Counted from the first letter of the stretch, positions 7,023-14,073 are shown. The stretch is 14,825 nucleotides of DNA from an uncultured Armatimonadota bacterium (GCA_946478935.1 CAMLEL010000017.1:1-14825); one strand, 5' to 3'. A program made the numbers and translations. The notes: generated by a model from the letters alone, not told the origin.

Positions 7023-8052
7023 TCCGATCTTGGATCGCTAGATTCTGGTCCAACTCCAGATAGACCCTTGGCTTGATCGCCCATTTGAGAGCCAGCCGAG
7101 GATTGATGCAGCAAGCCCGAATGGCGGTTTCCGGACCGAAGTCTTCATACAGGTTCCGGAAAGCATCCAAGAGCGAGATGGCGCTTCCCGCCAGTGCTCC
7201 CGATTCCGCGAGCCGCACGTCGGATTTACCCGTCACGCAGTTAAGTCCCCACATTTCAAATTTCTTGCCCGCGCCCATGCCCGTGGCCATCGTGCTGTCA
7301 CTGACGGCGATGACTTTGTCCGCCGGCTTGCATCGGAACAGAAGTTGAGCGGCTTCTTTGGAAACGTGAAGACGATCGTAGATCAATTCGGTCGCGAGTG
7401 CGTTGTTCGTCAGCGCATATCCCAGAATGCCAGCCTCCCGGTGATGGAGGCCGCGCATGGCGTTGAAGGTGTGGGTCGTGCTCGCCGCACCGAATTCAAA
7501 TCCGTGACGAGCCTGATCATAGGTTGCTTCTGTGTGACCCATGCTGACGAGAACCTTGCGCTTCATCAAGCGTGCGATGAGATCTAGCGCATGAGGTCGT
7601 TCTGGCGCAAGGGTGATGACCCGCAGGCGTGGATCATTCAAGGTCTTGTCCCACTCGGATACCCCAAGTGGAGGGTCGACGATTGCTGACGGCGGTTGTG
7701 CACCAGGATAGGCAGGACTGATGAAAGGACCTTCTAGGTGAAAGCCTGGCACCATTGGAGAATCTGGAAAGCTCGCAAGCGCAGCTCGAATTGCTTTTGA
7801 GGAAGCAGTGACGGTTGTCGGCAGAAATGCTTCATAACCCTCGGATTCCAAGCGTGAGCAAAGGATTTCCATCTGCTTGGTGGTTGCCGACATGAAGTCA
7901 ATCCCGAACGCGCCATGAATGTGGATGTCAACGAAGCCGGGAATCAACACTGATTTCGGAGCGGCCACCACCCGCTTCCATCGACGGGTCGCCCAATCGA
8001 CTTCATAGGCCCCAAAGCCTTCCGGACCCAGTGCGTTATAAGTCTTTTTCAC
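7006..8052 (-). CDS. nagA: N-acetylglucosamine-6-phosphate deacetylase NagA
   Basis: The product (348 residues) removes acetate from GlcNAc-6-phosphate, a step in amino-sugar catabolism and cell-wall recycling. It is an amidohydrolase-superfamily TIM barrel with PGFVDIHIHG (H44, H46), GFHLEGPF (E107), GHTEATYD (H173), THTFNAM (H194) and the catalytic aspartate in SDSTMATGM (D252). The start is GTG at 8052, overlapping the dprA stop as GTGA. The barrel is complete, but the N- and C-terminal strands that form the small beta-sandwich are shorter than in E. coli NagA (382 residues), and the usual G.I..G..AD tail is hard to recognise. No nagB or sugar transporter is adjacent; a ROK regulator of the NagC family is encoded 3.6 kb away, without proof of a link. 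Confidence 0.92.
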   Translation of the reverse strand: MKKTYNALGPEGFGAYEVDWATRRWKRVVAAPKSVLIPGFVDIHIHGAFGIDFMSATTKQMEILCSRLESEGYEAFLPTTVTASSKAIRAALASFPDSPMVPGFHLEGPFISPAYPGAQPPSAIVDPPLGVSEWDKTLNDPRLRVITLAPERPHALDLIARLMKRKVLVSMGHTEATYDQARHGFEFGAASTTHTFNAMRGLHHREAGILGYALTNNALATELIYDRLHVSKEAAQLLFRCKPADKVIAVSDSTMATGMGAGKKFEMWGLNCVTGKSDVRLAESGALAGSAISLLDAFRNLYEDFGPETAIRACCINPRLALKWAIKPRVYLELDQNLAIQDRIKAKA

Positions 8053-9089
8053 GGCTTGATCGCGTAGCCTCCAGCGTCGTGCAAGATTCGACCTTCCAGT
8101 TCGAGAAGGGTCAATTCACTGGCGACTTCCTGCATAGAAAGCCCAGTTCGCTCCAGGATGAATTCGATGGCCAGAGGCGTAGTGGTCAGGACAGACATGA
8201 TTTTGGTTGGAATCTCACCAACGGGAGGGGCCATCACTTTCGTTGCCGGCTTCTCCAAATCGAGTGCGGATATCACCTGATCAGGGTGGTCAAGCAAGGT
8301 GGCTCCATCCCGAATCAAAGCATGCGACCCGCGGAAGCTCATGTTTTCAATATTGGCGGGAACGACAAATACTTGACGGCCCAATTCATTGGCCCGGTTG
8401 GCCGTATGGATGGCGCCCGACCTTTCTGGAGCTTCCACAACGATCAAAACTTGACTCAATGCGGCGATGACATAGTTTCGAGCCAAAAACCGGTAAGCGT
8501 CGGGCTTTGCTCCGCAGGCAAACTGGCTGACGAGGCACCCGCCGCCTTCCCGAATCTGCTGAAACAAACCGCGATGAATCGCTGGATAGAGTTTGTCGAC
8601 GCCGCCCGCGAGGACTGCGATCGTCTTTCCCTCAGCGCCGAGCGCACCGCGATGGGCTGCGCCGTCTATGCCTATCGCTCCGCCGCTCACGATGGTCGCG
8701 CCCGCCTCTGCCAGGGATTCTGCAAACTTCATCGCGACGGCTTTCCCATAAGTGGACGCGGCTCGTGTGCCGACGATGCCGACCGTGGGTCGATGAGCGC
8801 AAGCCCAATCCCCCCAGACAAATAGCCCCAATGGGTTTTGCGGCCATTCCTTGAGCTGCTGTGGATAATCTCGATGATCGAGCGTCTCAATTCCCAGCTT
8901 TTCCGCGGTACGCGCTTTCGACGGATCGAAGCCTTCCAGTCGCTTGCGTTCAGAATCGCTCAGCGAGGGGTGGGTTTGAAGCCGGGAAACTCCGTTATCG
9001 CCAAGAGGGCCGAGCTCTTTGAGGAGAGCTCGGCCCTTTAAGATCGGGAGTTCGGCGAGGAGCAGGGCCTGCCAAAGCAGGAACGACAT
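8049..9089 (-). CDS. dprA: DNA-processing protein DprA (Smf)
   Basis: The product (346 residues) protects incoming single-stranded DNA and loads RecA during natural transformation. The order is an N-terminal helical region (1 to about 90), a Rossmann-like DprA core (about 101-275), and a C-terminal winged helix (about 290-346). The core shows GIVGTRAAS (104-112), SGGAIGIDGAAH (135-146), VLAGGVDKLYP (159-169) and RSGAIHTANRA, followed by a GSHALIRDGATLL block. The RNR usually seen in the core is RNY here (204-206). ATG at 9087-9089 shares its A with the TAA of the upstream gene (TAATG), so the two are translationally coupled. A strong hairpin lies in codons 17-29. In E. coli dprA (smf) also sits near tsaC-aroE, so the neighbourhood is partly conserved. 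Confidence 0.95.
   Translation of the reverse strand: MSFLLWQALLLAELPILKGRALLKELGPLGDNGVSRLQTHPSLSDSERKRLEGFDPSKARTAEKLGIETLDHRDYPQQLKEWPQNPLGLFVWGDWACAHRPTVGIVGTRAASTYGKAVAMKFAESLAEAGATIVSGGAIGIDGAAHRGALGAEGKTIAVLAGGVDKLYPAIHRGLFQQIREGGGCLVSQFACGAKPDAYRFLARNYVIAALSQVLIVVEAPERSGAIHTANRANELGRQVFVVPANIENMSFRGSHALIRDGATLLDHPDQVISALDLEKPATKVMAPPVGEIPTKIMSVLTTTPLAIEFILERTGLSMQEVASELTLLELEGRILHDAGGYAIKP
9004..9039 (-). repeat. Strong hairpin inside the 5' end of dprA
   Basis: GGGCCGAGCTC at 9007-9017 and GAGCTCGGCCC at 9026-9036 are perfect inverted repeats of 11 bp around an 8-nt loop. An A-T pair (9006/9037), a G-T position and another A-T pair extend the stem outward. It covers about codons 17-29 of dprA (RALLKELGPLG region). 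It is not a standard terminator: the dprA transcript has only TCTT after it, and the plus strand only TTTA. The structure itself is certain; a role as attenuator, pause or mRNA-processing site is open. Confidence 0.8.
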
Positions 9090-10696
9090 TAACGGCCGTC
9101 GCCGCCCCCGAGCGCGCCGCCTCCGCCCGCTCCACCACCCCGTCCGGGATCGTTTGCTGTGGGCCGAACGAGCGGACGCAGCGTATTGTCGATCACGAGG
9201 GCGAAGTCAGTTCGTGCTTCATTGCCCATCCAGTCTGCGGCCACCACCGTGATAACCTTTCGTCCGTCTACAAATGGCTTGTTTTTGCCCAGCGCGGAAA
9301 TTCGAGCAAGAGCGATTCCATCTCGACCGAACTCATACTCGAGCTCCTGACCGTCGACAAGTATTTTGATGCTCTTGTTGTTGATGCCGCTCGCTTCGTC
9401 TTCAATCTTGAAGATCAACTCGAGTGGGGGCTGTCCATTAACCAGATCGCCCGGATTCGGCCAGACCATTTTTACCGACGGAGCAGTCAGGTCGACTCCG
9501 AGTTGTCGGTCAAATGCCAAAACACTTCCGTCTTGGGCAAGCAGGAAGAGCGTATTGCCGTCCAAAACAGCAGACCCGGCCGCGGGAATGGCGAGCACCT
9601 TGGTTGGCTGGGCTTGGGTCGTCCCTTGACCACCTCGGCCACCGCCCCCCAGGCCACCGGGAGCGCCGGGTGAGCCTCCAGCGGGATTGGTCGTGCTAGA
9701 GCTGGACTCCCCGATGGGTCGGACCAGATAGCTCCATACGACGTCGCCAGTCTTGGAATCGATCAGGTTGATTGCGCCGTTGCGGGTGGGCACCACATAG
9801 AATTTGCCGGCTACTGACGGGGGCGCGGCAGGCTGAGAACCGAGGTTGATTTCCTTGCGAACCAGGGGCCGACCATTGGAACCGAAAAGGAACACCTTGC
9901 CGTCGAGACTCACGCCAAGAACGCTCTCGCCATTCGCGGCCGGAGCGAAGGCAAGCTGCTCATTCGTGTTTCCTTCAAACACCTTTCGACCCGAGACGGC
10001 GTTTACGCCGATCATGTAGGAGCCGGAATTCACGTATAGGTTGTCGCTCAGATTCACGGCTTCCACATCGGGCCCGATGACTGAAAAGCGCTGCTTCCAG
10101 TTCTGCTTCTGAGTGGTTGCGCTGTAGCTCACCATCTCATAGTTGTTGTTGAAGTAGAAGACATTGCTTTGATAAGCGGCCAGGCGTCCCATAAAGCCTT
10201 CGTGGACTTTTACGGGAGCATTCCACACCGGCTGTCCAGTTACCGCATTGATCGCCATTAGCGAGTTGTCCGACATCCCGAAAACGACAAACTTGCTGGC
10301 AAGAACCGGCTCTCGATAGATGGGTGCGGGAGCGACGTAGGTCCACTTTGACTCGCCTGTCTTGGCGTCGACGCCATAGATCGTGCGGTTGTTCGCGGCG
10401 GCTATCGCCAGACCATCAGTAAGGATGACGGTCGACTTGAAACTCCCCTCGATAGGGTCGACCAATGGAAACTTCCACTTTTGATTGCCGCTTTCTTTGT
10501 CGAGGGCATACATGCGTGTGCCGACGGCGGCATACACCGTTCCGTCTTGAATTGTAGGGCTGCCGACTGGCGAACTGGTACCAGGCTGCACCCAACGCCA
10601 CGCAAGCGGCGCAGGTCCGTCGAAGTCGGCCGACGCAATAGCTGTAAATAGCGTCGCCAAAAGTCCGACGAAGAGAATTCGGTTCGTTCCCATCAT
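9089..10696 (-). CDS. Exported PQQ-like beta-propeller protein with Ig-like domain
   Basis: The product has 535 residues. A signal peptide (about 1-23, cut after ASA) precedes a beta-propeller of PQQ-type repeats (about 35-395). Examples are YALDKESGNQKWKF, YGVDAKTGESKWTY, MAINAVTGQPVW and LIDSKTGDVVWSY, resembling the BamB/PQQ-enzyme fold. A Gly/Pro/Ser-rich insert (about 338-364) interrupts the propeller before its last blade (LFLLAQDGSVLAFD). A bacterial Ig-like domain follows (about 405-505, with VVAADWMGNEAR), then a glycine-rich tail. No dehydrogenase catalytic residues are recognisable, so a binding or scaffold role outside the cytoplasm is inferred. The frame opens at 10744, but that codon falls inside the -10 element, so I use ATG 10694-10696, which precedes the signal peptide and has GGAG 10 nt upstream. 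It is the first gene of the operon with dprA and nagA. Confidence 0.8.
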   Translation of the reverse strand: MMGTNRILFVGLLATLFTAIASADFDGPAPLAWRWVQPGTSSPVGSPTIQDGTVYAAVGTRMYALDKESGNQKWKFPLVDPIEGSFKSTVILTDGLAIAAANNRTIYGVDAKTGESKWTYVAPAPIYREPVLASKFVVFGMSDNSLMAINAVTGQPVWNAPVKVHEGFMGRLAAYQSNVFYFNNNYEMVSYSATTQKQNWKQRFSVIGPDVEAVNLSDNLYVNSGSYMIGVNAVSGRKVFEGNTNEQLAFAPAANGESVLGVSLDGKVFLFGSNGRPLVRKEINLGSQPAAPPSVAGKFYVVPTRNGAINLIDSKTGDVVWSYLVRPIGESSSSTTNPAGGSPGAPGGLGGGGRGGQGTTQAQPTKVLAIPAAGSAVLDGNTLFLLAQDGSVLAFDRQLGVDLTAPSVKMVWPNPGDLVNGQPPLELIFKIEDEASGINNKSIKILVDGQELEYEFGRDGIALARISALGKNKPFVDGRKVITVVAADWMGNEARTDFALVIDNTLRPLVRPTANDPGRGGGAGGGGALGGGDGR

Positions 10697-10742
10697 TCGA
10701 TTTTTACTCCAGGTGAGCCCAACTAGGCTCCCGATCACAAGC

Positions 10743-10772
10743 ATTTTAGCGATGAACGACCCATCTTGTCTA
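10743..10772 (-). promoter_or_regulatory. Sigma-70-type promoter of the propeller-dprA-nagA operon
   Basis: On the minus strand TAGACA (10772-10767) and TAAAAT (10748-10743) are 18 bp apart, each matching the consensus at five of six positions. Transcription would begin near 10736, giving a leader of about 40 nt to ATG 10696. A small GAGCC/GGCTC inverted repeat (10715-10730) would lie in that leader. Confidence 0.55.
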
Positions 10773-10851
10773 TGCGTTGACCGTCAGATATCCGACGTCT
10801 GGGGTGAAAGCTACGTCACGCAAACTTCGTTGCGGTGCCAATATTACGCAA

Positions 10852-11544
10852 ATGAGTTTGGTCGCACTGTGCTACCACAAGGTTGGAACGGAGGCAGAAG
10901 AGGGCCGCCGCCTAAACATCCATCCCCATCGACTCGACTCTCACGTAAGGTTCTTTGCCCGGCGCAGGTTTGATTTCGTAACCGGTTGTGACCTGATTCA
11001 ATGGCCAAAGCGGCCGACCGTTTGTTTCACTTTCGACGACGGATTTGCTTCAACCTTGGCAGCAACCGAAATCTTTGAGCGGCGACAGGCAAAGATGTCC
11101 ATTTATATCGTTTCAAGTCTGGTAGGGCAGGAGAGCCAGTGGGAAGGCGCGGGGCCGCCAAGGCCATTGGCCGACTGGGATGCCCTTGCCCGCCTTGCGG
11201 AGTTGGGTCATGAAGTGGGCAACCATACCGCAACTCACGCAAGGCTGGGTGATCTTTCCTTGGAAAAGCAGGTCGAGGAGATTGATCGATGTCGTCGAGA
11301 ACTAGCGGAGCGTGGGTTCGCTCAAGGTGCGTTCTGCTACCCATATGGAAGTTCGAACCGGGATTCTGCCAAAGCCCTTGAAACTTGTGGCTACGTCGTC
11401 GGCTTGGCCCTGGGGAAACGACTGCCGCGCCCAGATGACCCACTTTCCGCAATACCGCGGATCGTCGTGGCATACAGTGACGCACTTCCACTCCTGCTGT
11501 ATCGGGTGCACGTCCGTCCAAAGCTCCGCCGTAAGGGTGGGTAG
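10852..11544 (+). CDS. Polysaccharide deacetylase (NodB-homology domain)
   Basis: The product (230 residues) is a carbohydrate esterase family 4-type deacetylase, which removes N- or O-acetyl groups from glycans using a divalent metal. The three main motifs are present: TFDDGF at 60-65 (D62, D63), the metal histidines H125 and H129 in HTATH, and FCYPYG at 161-166. The N-terminus MSLVALCYHKVG is the usual first strand, so ATG 10852 is preferred over the open frame extending to 10777. No clear Shine-Dalgarno is seen. There is no signal peptide or membrane segment, so the protein seems to act in the cytoplasm, or it is exported by an unrecognised route. The substrate is unknown; neighbours do not name one. 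It is divergent from the propeller operon and followed by a tRNA gene. Confidence 0.88.
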   Translation: MSLVALCYHKVGTEAEEGRRLNIHPHRLDSHVRFFARRRFDFVTGCDLIQWPKRPTVCFTFDDGFASTLAATEIFERRQAKMSIYIVSSLVGQESQWEGAGPPRPLADWDALARLAELGHEVGNHTATHARLGDLSLEKQVEEIDRCRRELAERGFAQGAFCYPYGSSNRDSAKALETCGYVVGLALGKRLPRPDDPLSAIPRIVVAYSDALPLLLYRVHVRPKLRRKGG

Positions 11545-11561
11545 TCCCACTCCCAGGTCCG

Positions 11562-11590
11562 TTGCGAAATCAATCCGTTGGGGGTATCCT
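11562..11590 (+). promoter_or_regulatory. Promoter of the tRNA-Ile gene
   Basis: TTGCGA (11562-11567) and TATCCT (11585-11590) are 17 bp apart, and the expected start near 11597 lies about 6 nt before the mature tRNA 5' end. The spacing and position are as expected for a tRNA transcribed alone. Confidence 0.5.
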
Positions 11591-11602
11591 ATCCCCTGCT
11601 TC

Positions 11603-11679
<77 letters not shown>

Positions 11680-11692
11680 ATCTCCATTCCCG

Positions 11693-12868
11693 CTATTGCA
11701 GTGTGGGGCCGATCGCGGCAAACAAGTTATTCAGCAACCCGGCGACAGCGCCGTGCAACTTGTCTCCATGGGCGAGGTCAATCCTCAATTCATCGTAGGA
11801 GGGTCGCAGCGCCCGAGCTCGAACCTTGGACCTTAATCCTTCCATCATGTCCGTGTTCAATTGGAACACGCGACCGTGTACAAACACCGCCTCAGGATTG
11901 AAGACGTTGACGACGGTGGCGAGGCCGATCGCCACAAATGAGAGGGTTTGATCGACGGCGTCGCGCACATCAGAATTTGATTTCATTGCCGGCCCTAGTT
12001 CGTCGAAGTCGATGGCTCGTCCCAGAATCGACTCAACTTGTCGAAGCAGGGCAATGTCCGAAGCCACGGTTTCCAAGCAACCTCGATTTCCGCAACCACA
12101 GGCGCGTCCGTTTGGGTCCACCGTGGTATGTCCTATTTCACCGGCGAACCCCTGTGCGCCCGAAACGTACCGACCACCGCTCACCACTCCCATACCCACG
12201 CCCGAACTGAAATCGACCACAGCGTAATCGGACAAGCCATCAGCTTGTCCTTGGTACTGCTCAGACAAGCACAGAGACTGCTCTTCCTGAGTGCAAACGA
12301 CGGGCACTTGGAGCATATCTTCCAAATCTGCACCCAGGTCCCTCCCATCCAGGAAGTGGAGATTCGGAGAGAAGGCGACGCGGCGGTACCGACTGTGAAC
12401 CAGACCCGGTACAGCCAATCCGAGTCCATGGCACTTACCGAGATGCGCGCTCATCGCAAGATTGGCCTCAACCGAGATGGCTTCCAGCAGCGCTGAGTAC
12501 TCGTTCGGGGTTTGAAATCTTCGAACCGTTTCCGCCTTTGGTTTCCCTTCGAGGCCAGAAACGGCGATTGAGCAGGTTTGAATGTCGATCGTCGCGCCAA
12601 GCACATACGCGCTGGTGCCCGCCAGGCGGAAGGATTTACCCGGCCGCCCCTTGCTCGGCGCGGCAAATGCTCCTTCTTCCAGAAGACCCGTTGCCAGGAG
12701 ATCGGCGATGATGCTTGAACTGGTCGGAGGCGTAACGCCAGTTGCTCGGGTCAGTTCGGCACGAGTGCTGGGACCGCGACGGCGAAGCTCTTCGAGAAAT
12801 CGCCGCATGTTGATGCGTTTCAGCGTTGTGGGCCGGGGATTGGCAGCGAGCAGTTCAGAGTCGTCCAT
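11693..12868 (-). CDS. ROK-family transcriptional repressor (NagC/XylR/Mlc type)
   Basis: The product (391 residues) has an N-terminal winged helix-turn-helix (about 17-65, with RAELTRATGVTPPTSSSIIADL) and a C-terminal ROK sugar-binding domain. The ROK zinc motif is complete: GEIGH with H247 and CGCGNRGCLE with C257, C259 and C264. The phosphate loop (GATIDIQT at 91-98) lacks the GGT of ROK kinases, and the region of the catalytic ND reads CTQEEQS. It is therefore a repressor that binds sugar rather than a kinase. ATG 12866-12868 is used; a GGAGG lies too far upstream (16 nt) to serve it. The gene is divergent from the pseudopilin/YtfQ operon across 126 bp, so it probably controls itself and that operon. 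The effector is unknown; galactofuranose or another sugar brought in by the YtfQ-type system is a guess. Confidence 0.92.
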   Translation of the reverse strand: MDDSELLAANPRPTTLKRINMRRFLEELRRRGPSTRAELTRATGVTPPTSSSIIADLLATGLLEEGAFAAPSKGRPGKSFRLAGTSAYVLGATIDIQTCSIAVSGLEGKPKAETVRRFQTPNEYSALLEAISVEANLAMSAHLGKCHGLGLAVPGLVHSRYRRVAFSPNLHFLDGRDLGADLEDMLQVPVVCTQEEQSLCLSEQYQGQADGLSDYAVVDFSSGVGMGVVSGGRYVSGAQGFAGEIGHTTVDPNGRACGCGNRGCLETVASDIALLRQVESILGRAIDFDELGPAMKSNSDVRDAVDQTLSFVAIGLATVVNVFNPEAVFVHGRVFQLNTDMMEGLRSKVRARALRPSYDELRIDLAHGDKLHGAVAGLLNNLFAAIGPTLQ

Positions 12869-12921
12869 GGGGGTGCGAGCGTGTCCTCCACAGTGTATCA
12901 GACGTTTATTTTCTAAAATTT

Positions 12922-12938
12922 ATTAAATAGTCTTTAAT
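12922..12938. promoter_or_regulatory. AT-rich inverted repeat, candidate ROK operator
   Basis: ATTAAA (12922-12927) and TTTAAT (12933-12938) form a 6-bp inverted repeat around TAGTC. Next to it lie the overlapping AT palindromes ATTTTCTAAAAT (12908-12919) and ATTTATTAAAT (12918-12928). NagC/Mlc-type ROK regulators bind AT-rich inverted repeats, and this is the natural place for one. In so AT-rich a stretch such repeats also arise by chance. Confidence 0.3.
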
Positions 12939-12952
12939 TTCTGGTTTATAAT
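12923..12952 (+). promoter_or_regulatory. Promoter of the pseudopilin-ytfQ operon
   Basis: A perfect TATAAT lies at 12947-12952. The best -35 candidate is a poor TTAAAT at 12923-12928 with 18-bp spacing, so the promoter may depend on its AT-rich upstream region or an activator. Transcription would begin near 12958-12960, inside the left arm of the 11-bp inverted repeat. Confidence 0.5.
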
Positions 12953-12953
12953 G

Positions 12954-12985
12954 CCTTCGACGCGGATCAAATTGCGCGTCGAAGG
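12954..12985. promoter_or_regulatory. Perfect 11-bp inverted repeat over the start of transcription and the RBS
   Basis: CCTTCGACGCG (12954-12964) and CGCGTCGAAGG (12975-12985) are perfect inverted repeats with a 10-bp spacer, so the half-sites are 21 bp (two helical turns) apart. The left arm lies just after the TATAAT; the right arm ends in the Shine-Dalgarno AGGAG (12983-12987), 7 nt before ATG 12995. It could be a repressor operator or, if transcription begins far enough upstream, an RNA hairpin that hides the ribosome-binding site. The geometry favours the operator. Confidence 0.65.
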
Positions 12986-12994
12986 AGTTCTGCA

Positions 12995-13840
12995 ATGCCG
13001 CATTCCCCGGTTTCATCTTCCGTGCGGCCCTCGTTGAAGAGTGGCTTTACGCTCATCGAATTGCTCGTCGTTATCGCGATCATCGCGATTCTCGCCGCCA
13101 TCCTGTTTCCAGTGTTCGCGCAGGCCAAGCAATCGGCCAAGCGAGCCGCAACGATTTCGAACCTGAAGCAAAACGTGCTTGCCCACGTCATGTACGCAAA
13201 CGATTACGACGACACGGTCGTCCTGGTTTGGCAGCACGGTCCCTGGTTCCCCGACGGCAGCTTCGCGCTTCAGAAGCTGTATCCGTACATCAAAAACGTC
13301 GACACGGTTTGGGATGTATCAGCCGGAATACCGAACTTTGTGGGTGGACGGCCGATGACCGGATCCTATTGGGGAGACTGGACTGCCAGCGGTACGCTGG
13401 GCTTCAGCAACGGCGGCCTCATGGTTCCGCGCAATAACTACTCACCACGCGTCATGAGTTCTCAGGAGAATGTGGCCGAGCTCATGGTGATGGCGTCTTG
13501 TCGCACCAGCAGCCCGTTGGGTTGCTTTGCCTTTACCGAAACTCAACCGAGTTGCTACAACTCCGTCCAAGGTCGCTGGGAGGATCCCCAGAGCCCGGGA
13601 TACGCAGCCGCAACCTGGCACAACAAGGTTCTGCCCAGTGCGATCATGGATGGCCATGCGGTCGCCGCCAAGGGCATGATCTACTCGCCTCCCGCAAATG
13701 ATTGCGACGCGCAGACAGCCCAGTGGTGGTCTTGCTGTTCCAGCCAGGGCAATTACGTTCCCAGCAACGCCTGGTCTGCTCACTACCTCCAGCCCCGAGT
13801 CTTGAATTTCTGGGGTACGTGGTGGGACGGAACTCGATAG
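12995..13840 (+). CDS. Prepilin-like protein with H-X9-DG motif
   Basis: The product (281 residues) has a type IV prepilin/pseudopilin N-terminus. A 17-residue basic leader ends in G17, followed by FTLIELLVV with the conserved glutamate E22 and a hydrophobic helix to about residue 42, then [10 protein letters not shown], a stretch typical of Armatimonadota. The C-terminal half contains H209 and D219-G220 separated by nine residues, the prepilin-associated H-X9-DG motif also seen in DUF1559-type proteins. Six cysteines (169, 177, 187, 237, 247, 248) could form disulfides. A prepilin peptidase would process it, and the globular part would face outward. AGGAG sits 7 nt before the ATG. It is the first gene of the operon; the next start lies 2 nt after its stop. 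Its precise role is unknown; a surface-exposed or glycan-binding role is inferred from the operon. Confidence 0.9.
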   Translation: MPHSPVSSSVRPSLKSGFTLIELLVVIAIIAILAAILFPVFAQAKQSAKRAATISNLKQNVLAHVMYANDYDDTVVLVWQHGPWFPDGSFALQKLYPYIKNVDTVWDVSAGIPNFVGGRPMTGSYWGDWTASGTLGFSNGGLMVPRNNYSPRVMSSQENVAELMVMASCRTSSPLGCFAFTETQPSCYNSVQGRWEDPQSPGYAAATWHNKVLPSAIMDGHAVAAKGMIYSPPANDCDAQTAQWWSCCSSQGNYVPSNAWSAHYLQPRVLNFWGTWWDGTR

Positions 13841-13842
13841 TA

Positions 13843-14073
13843 ATGAAGAAGCAAGTGAGCCCCGGGGTCCTCATCGCCGTTCTATCGGCGGTGGGGATCG
13901 GCATTGTCGTCTACGTGCTGGTAATCATGAAACCCAGCTTTGGAGCAGGGCCCAAGGTGGAGCCAAGGAAGTTCAGTCCCCCGGCCGGTTACCAGATGCC
14001 CAATTCTGGTGGACCGATCGGCGCCCCCAATCCGAACCAAAATCCTGCAAACTCCGGTAAAACGACGTCATGA
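13843..14073 (+). CDS. Small one-pass membrane protein, Pro/Asn/Gly-rich tail
   Basis: A 76-residue protein I do not recognise. It starts MKKQVSPG, has one hydrophobic helix (about 8-29, VLIAVLSAVGIGIVVYVLVIM) and a hydrophilic tail rich in Pro, Gly and Asn (about 31-76) with no cysteine and no lipobox. ATG 13843 begins two bases after the pseudopilin stop, and its own TGA overlaps the next ATG as ATGA, so it is translated as part of the operon. This coupling on both sides is the main evidence that it is real. By the positive-inside rule the tail would lie outside the cytoplasm. A role as a partner of the pseudopilin or the transporter is only inferred from position. Confidence 0.72.
   Translation: MKKQVSPGVLIAVLSAVGIGIVVYVLVIMKPSFGAGPKVEPRKFSPPAGYQMPNSGGPIGAPNPNQNPANSGKTTS

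Noticed and set aside
9600..9690. GC-rich repeats in the propeller gene, considered as a repeat element
   Set aside because: They encode the glycine/proline-rich linker; the same applies to the tail near 9095-9145.
10697..10744. Upstream ATG (10744) for the propeller protein
   Set aside because: It coincides with a good -10 element and places 16 extra residues before a clean signal peptide.
10777..10806. TTGACC at 10777 as a -35 box for the deacetylase gene
   Set aside because: No acceptable -10 hexamer follows at 16-18 bp (the sequence there is G-rich).
13065..13090. Repeated ATCGCGAT palindromes in the pseudopilin gene
   Set aside because: They result from codons for the repetitive hydrophobic VIAIIAIL stretch and need no separate explanation.
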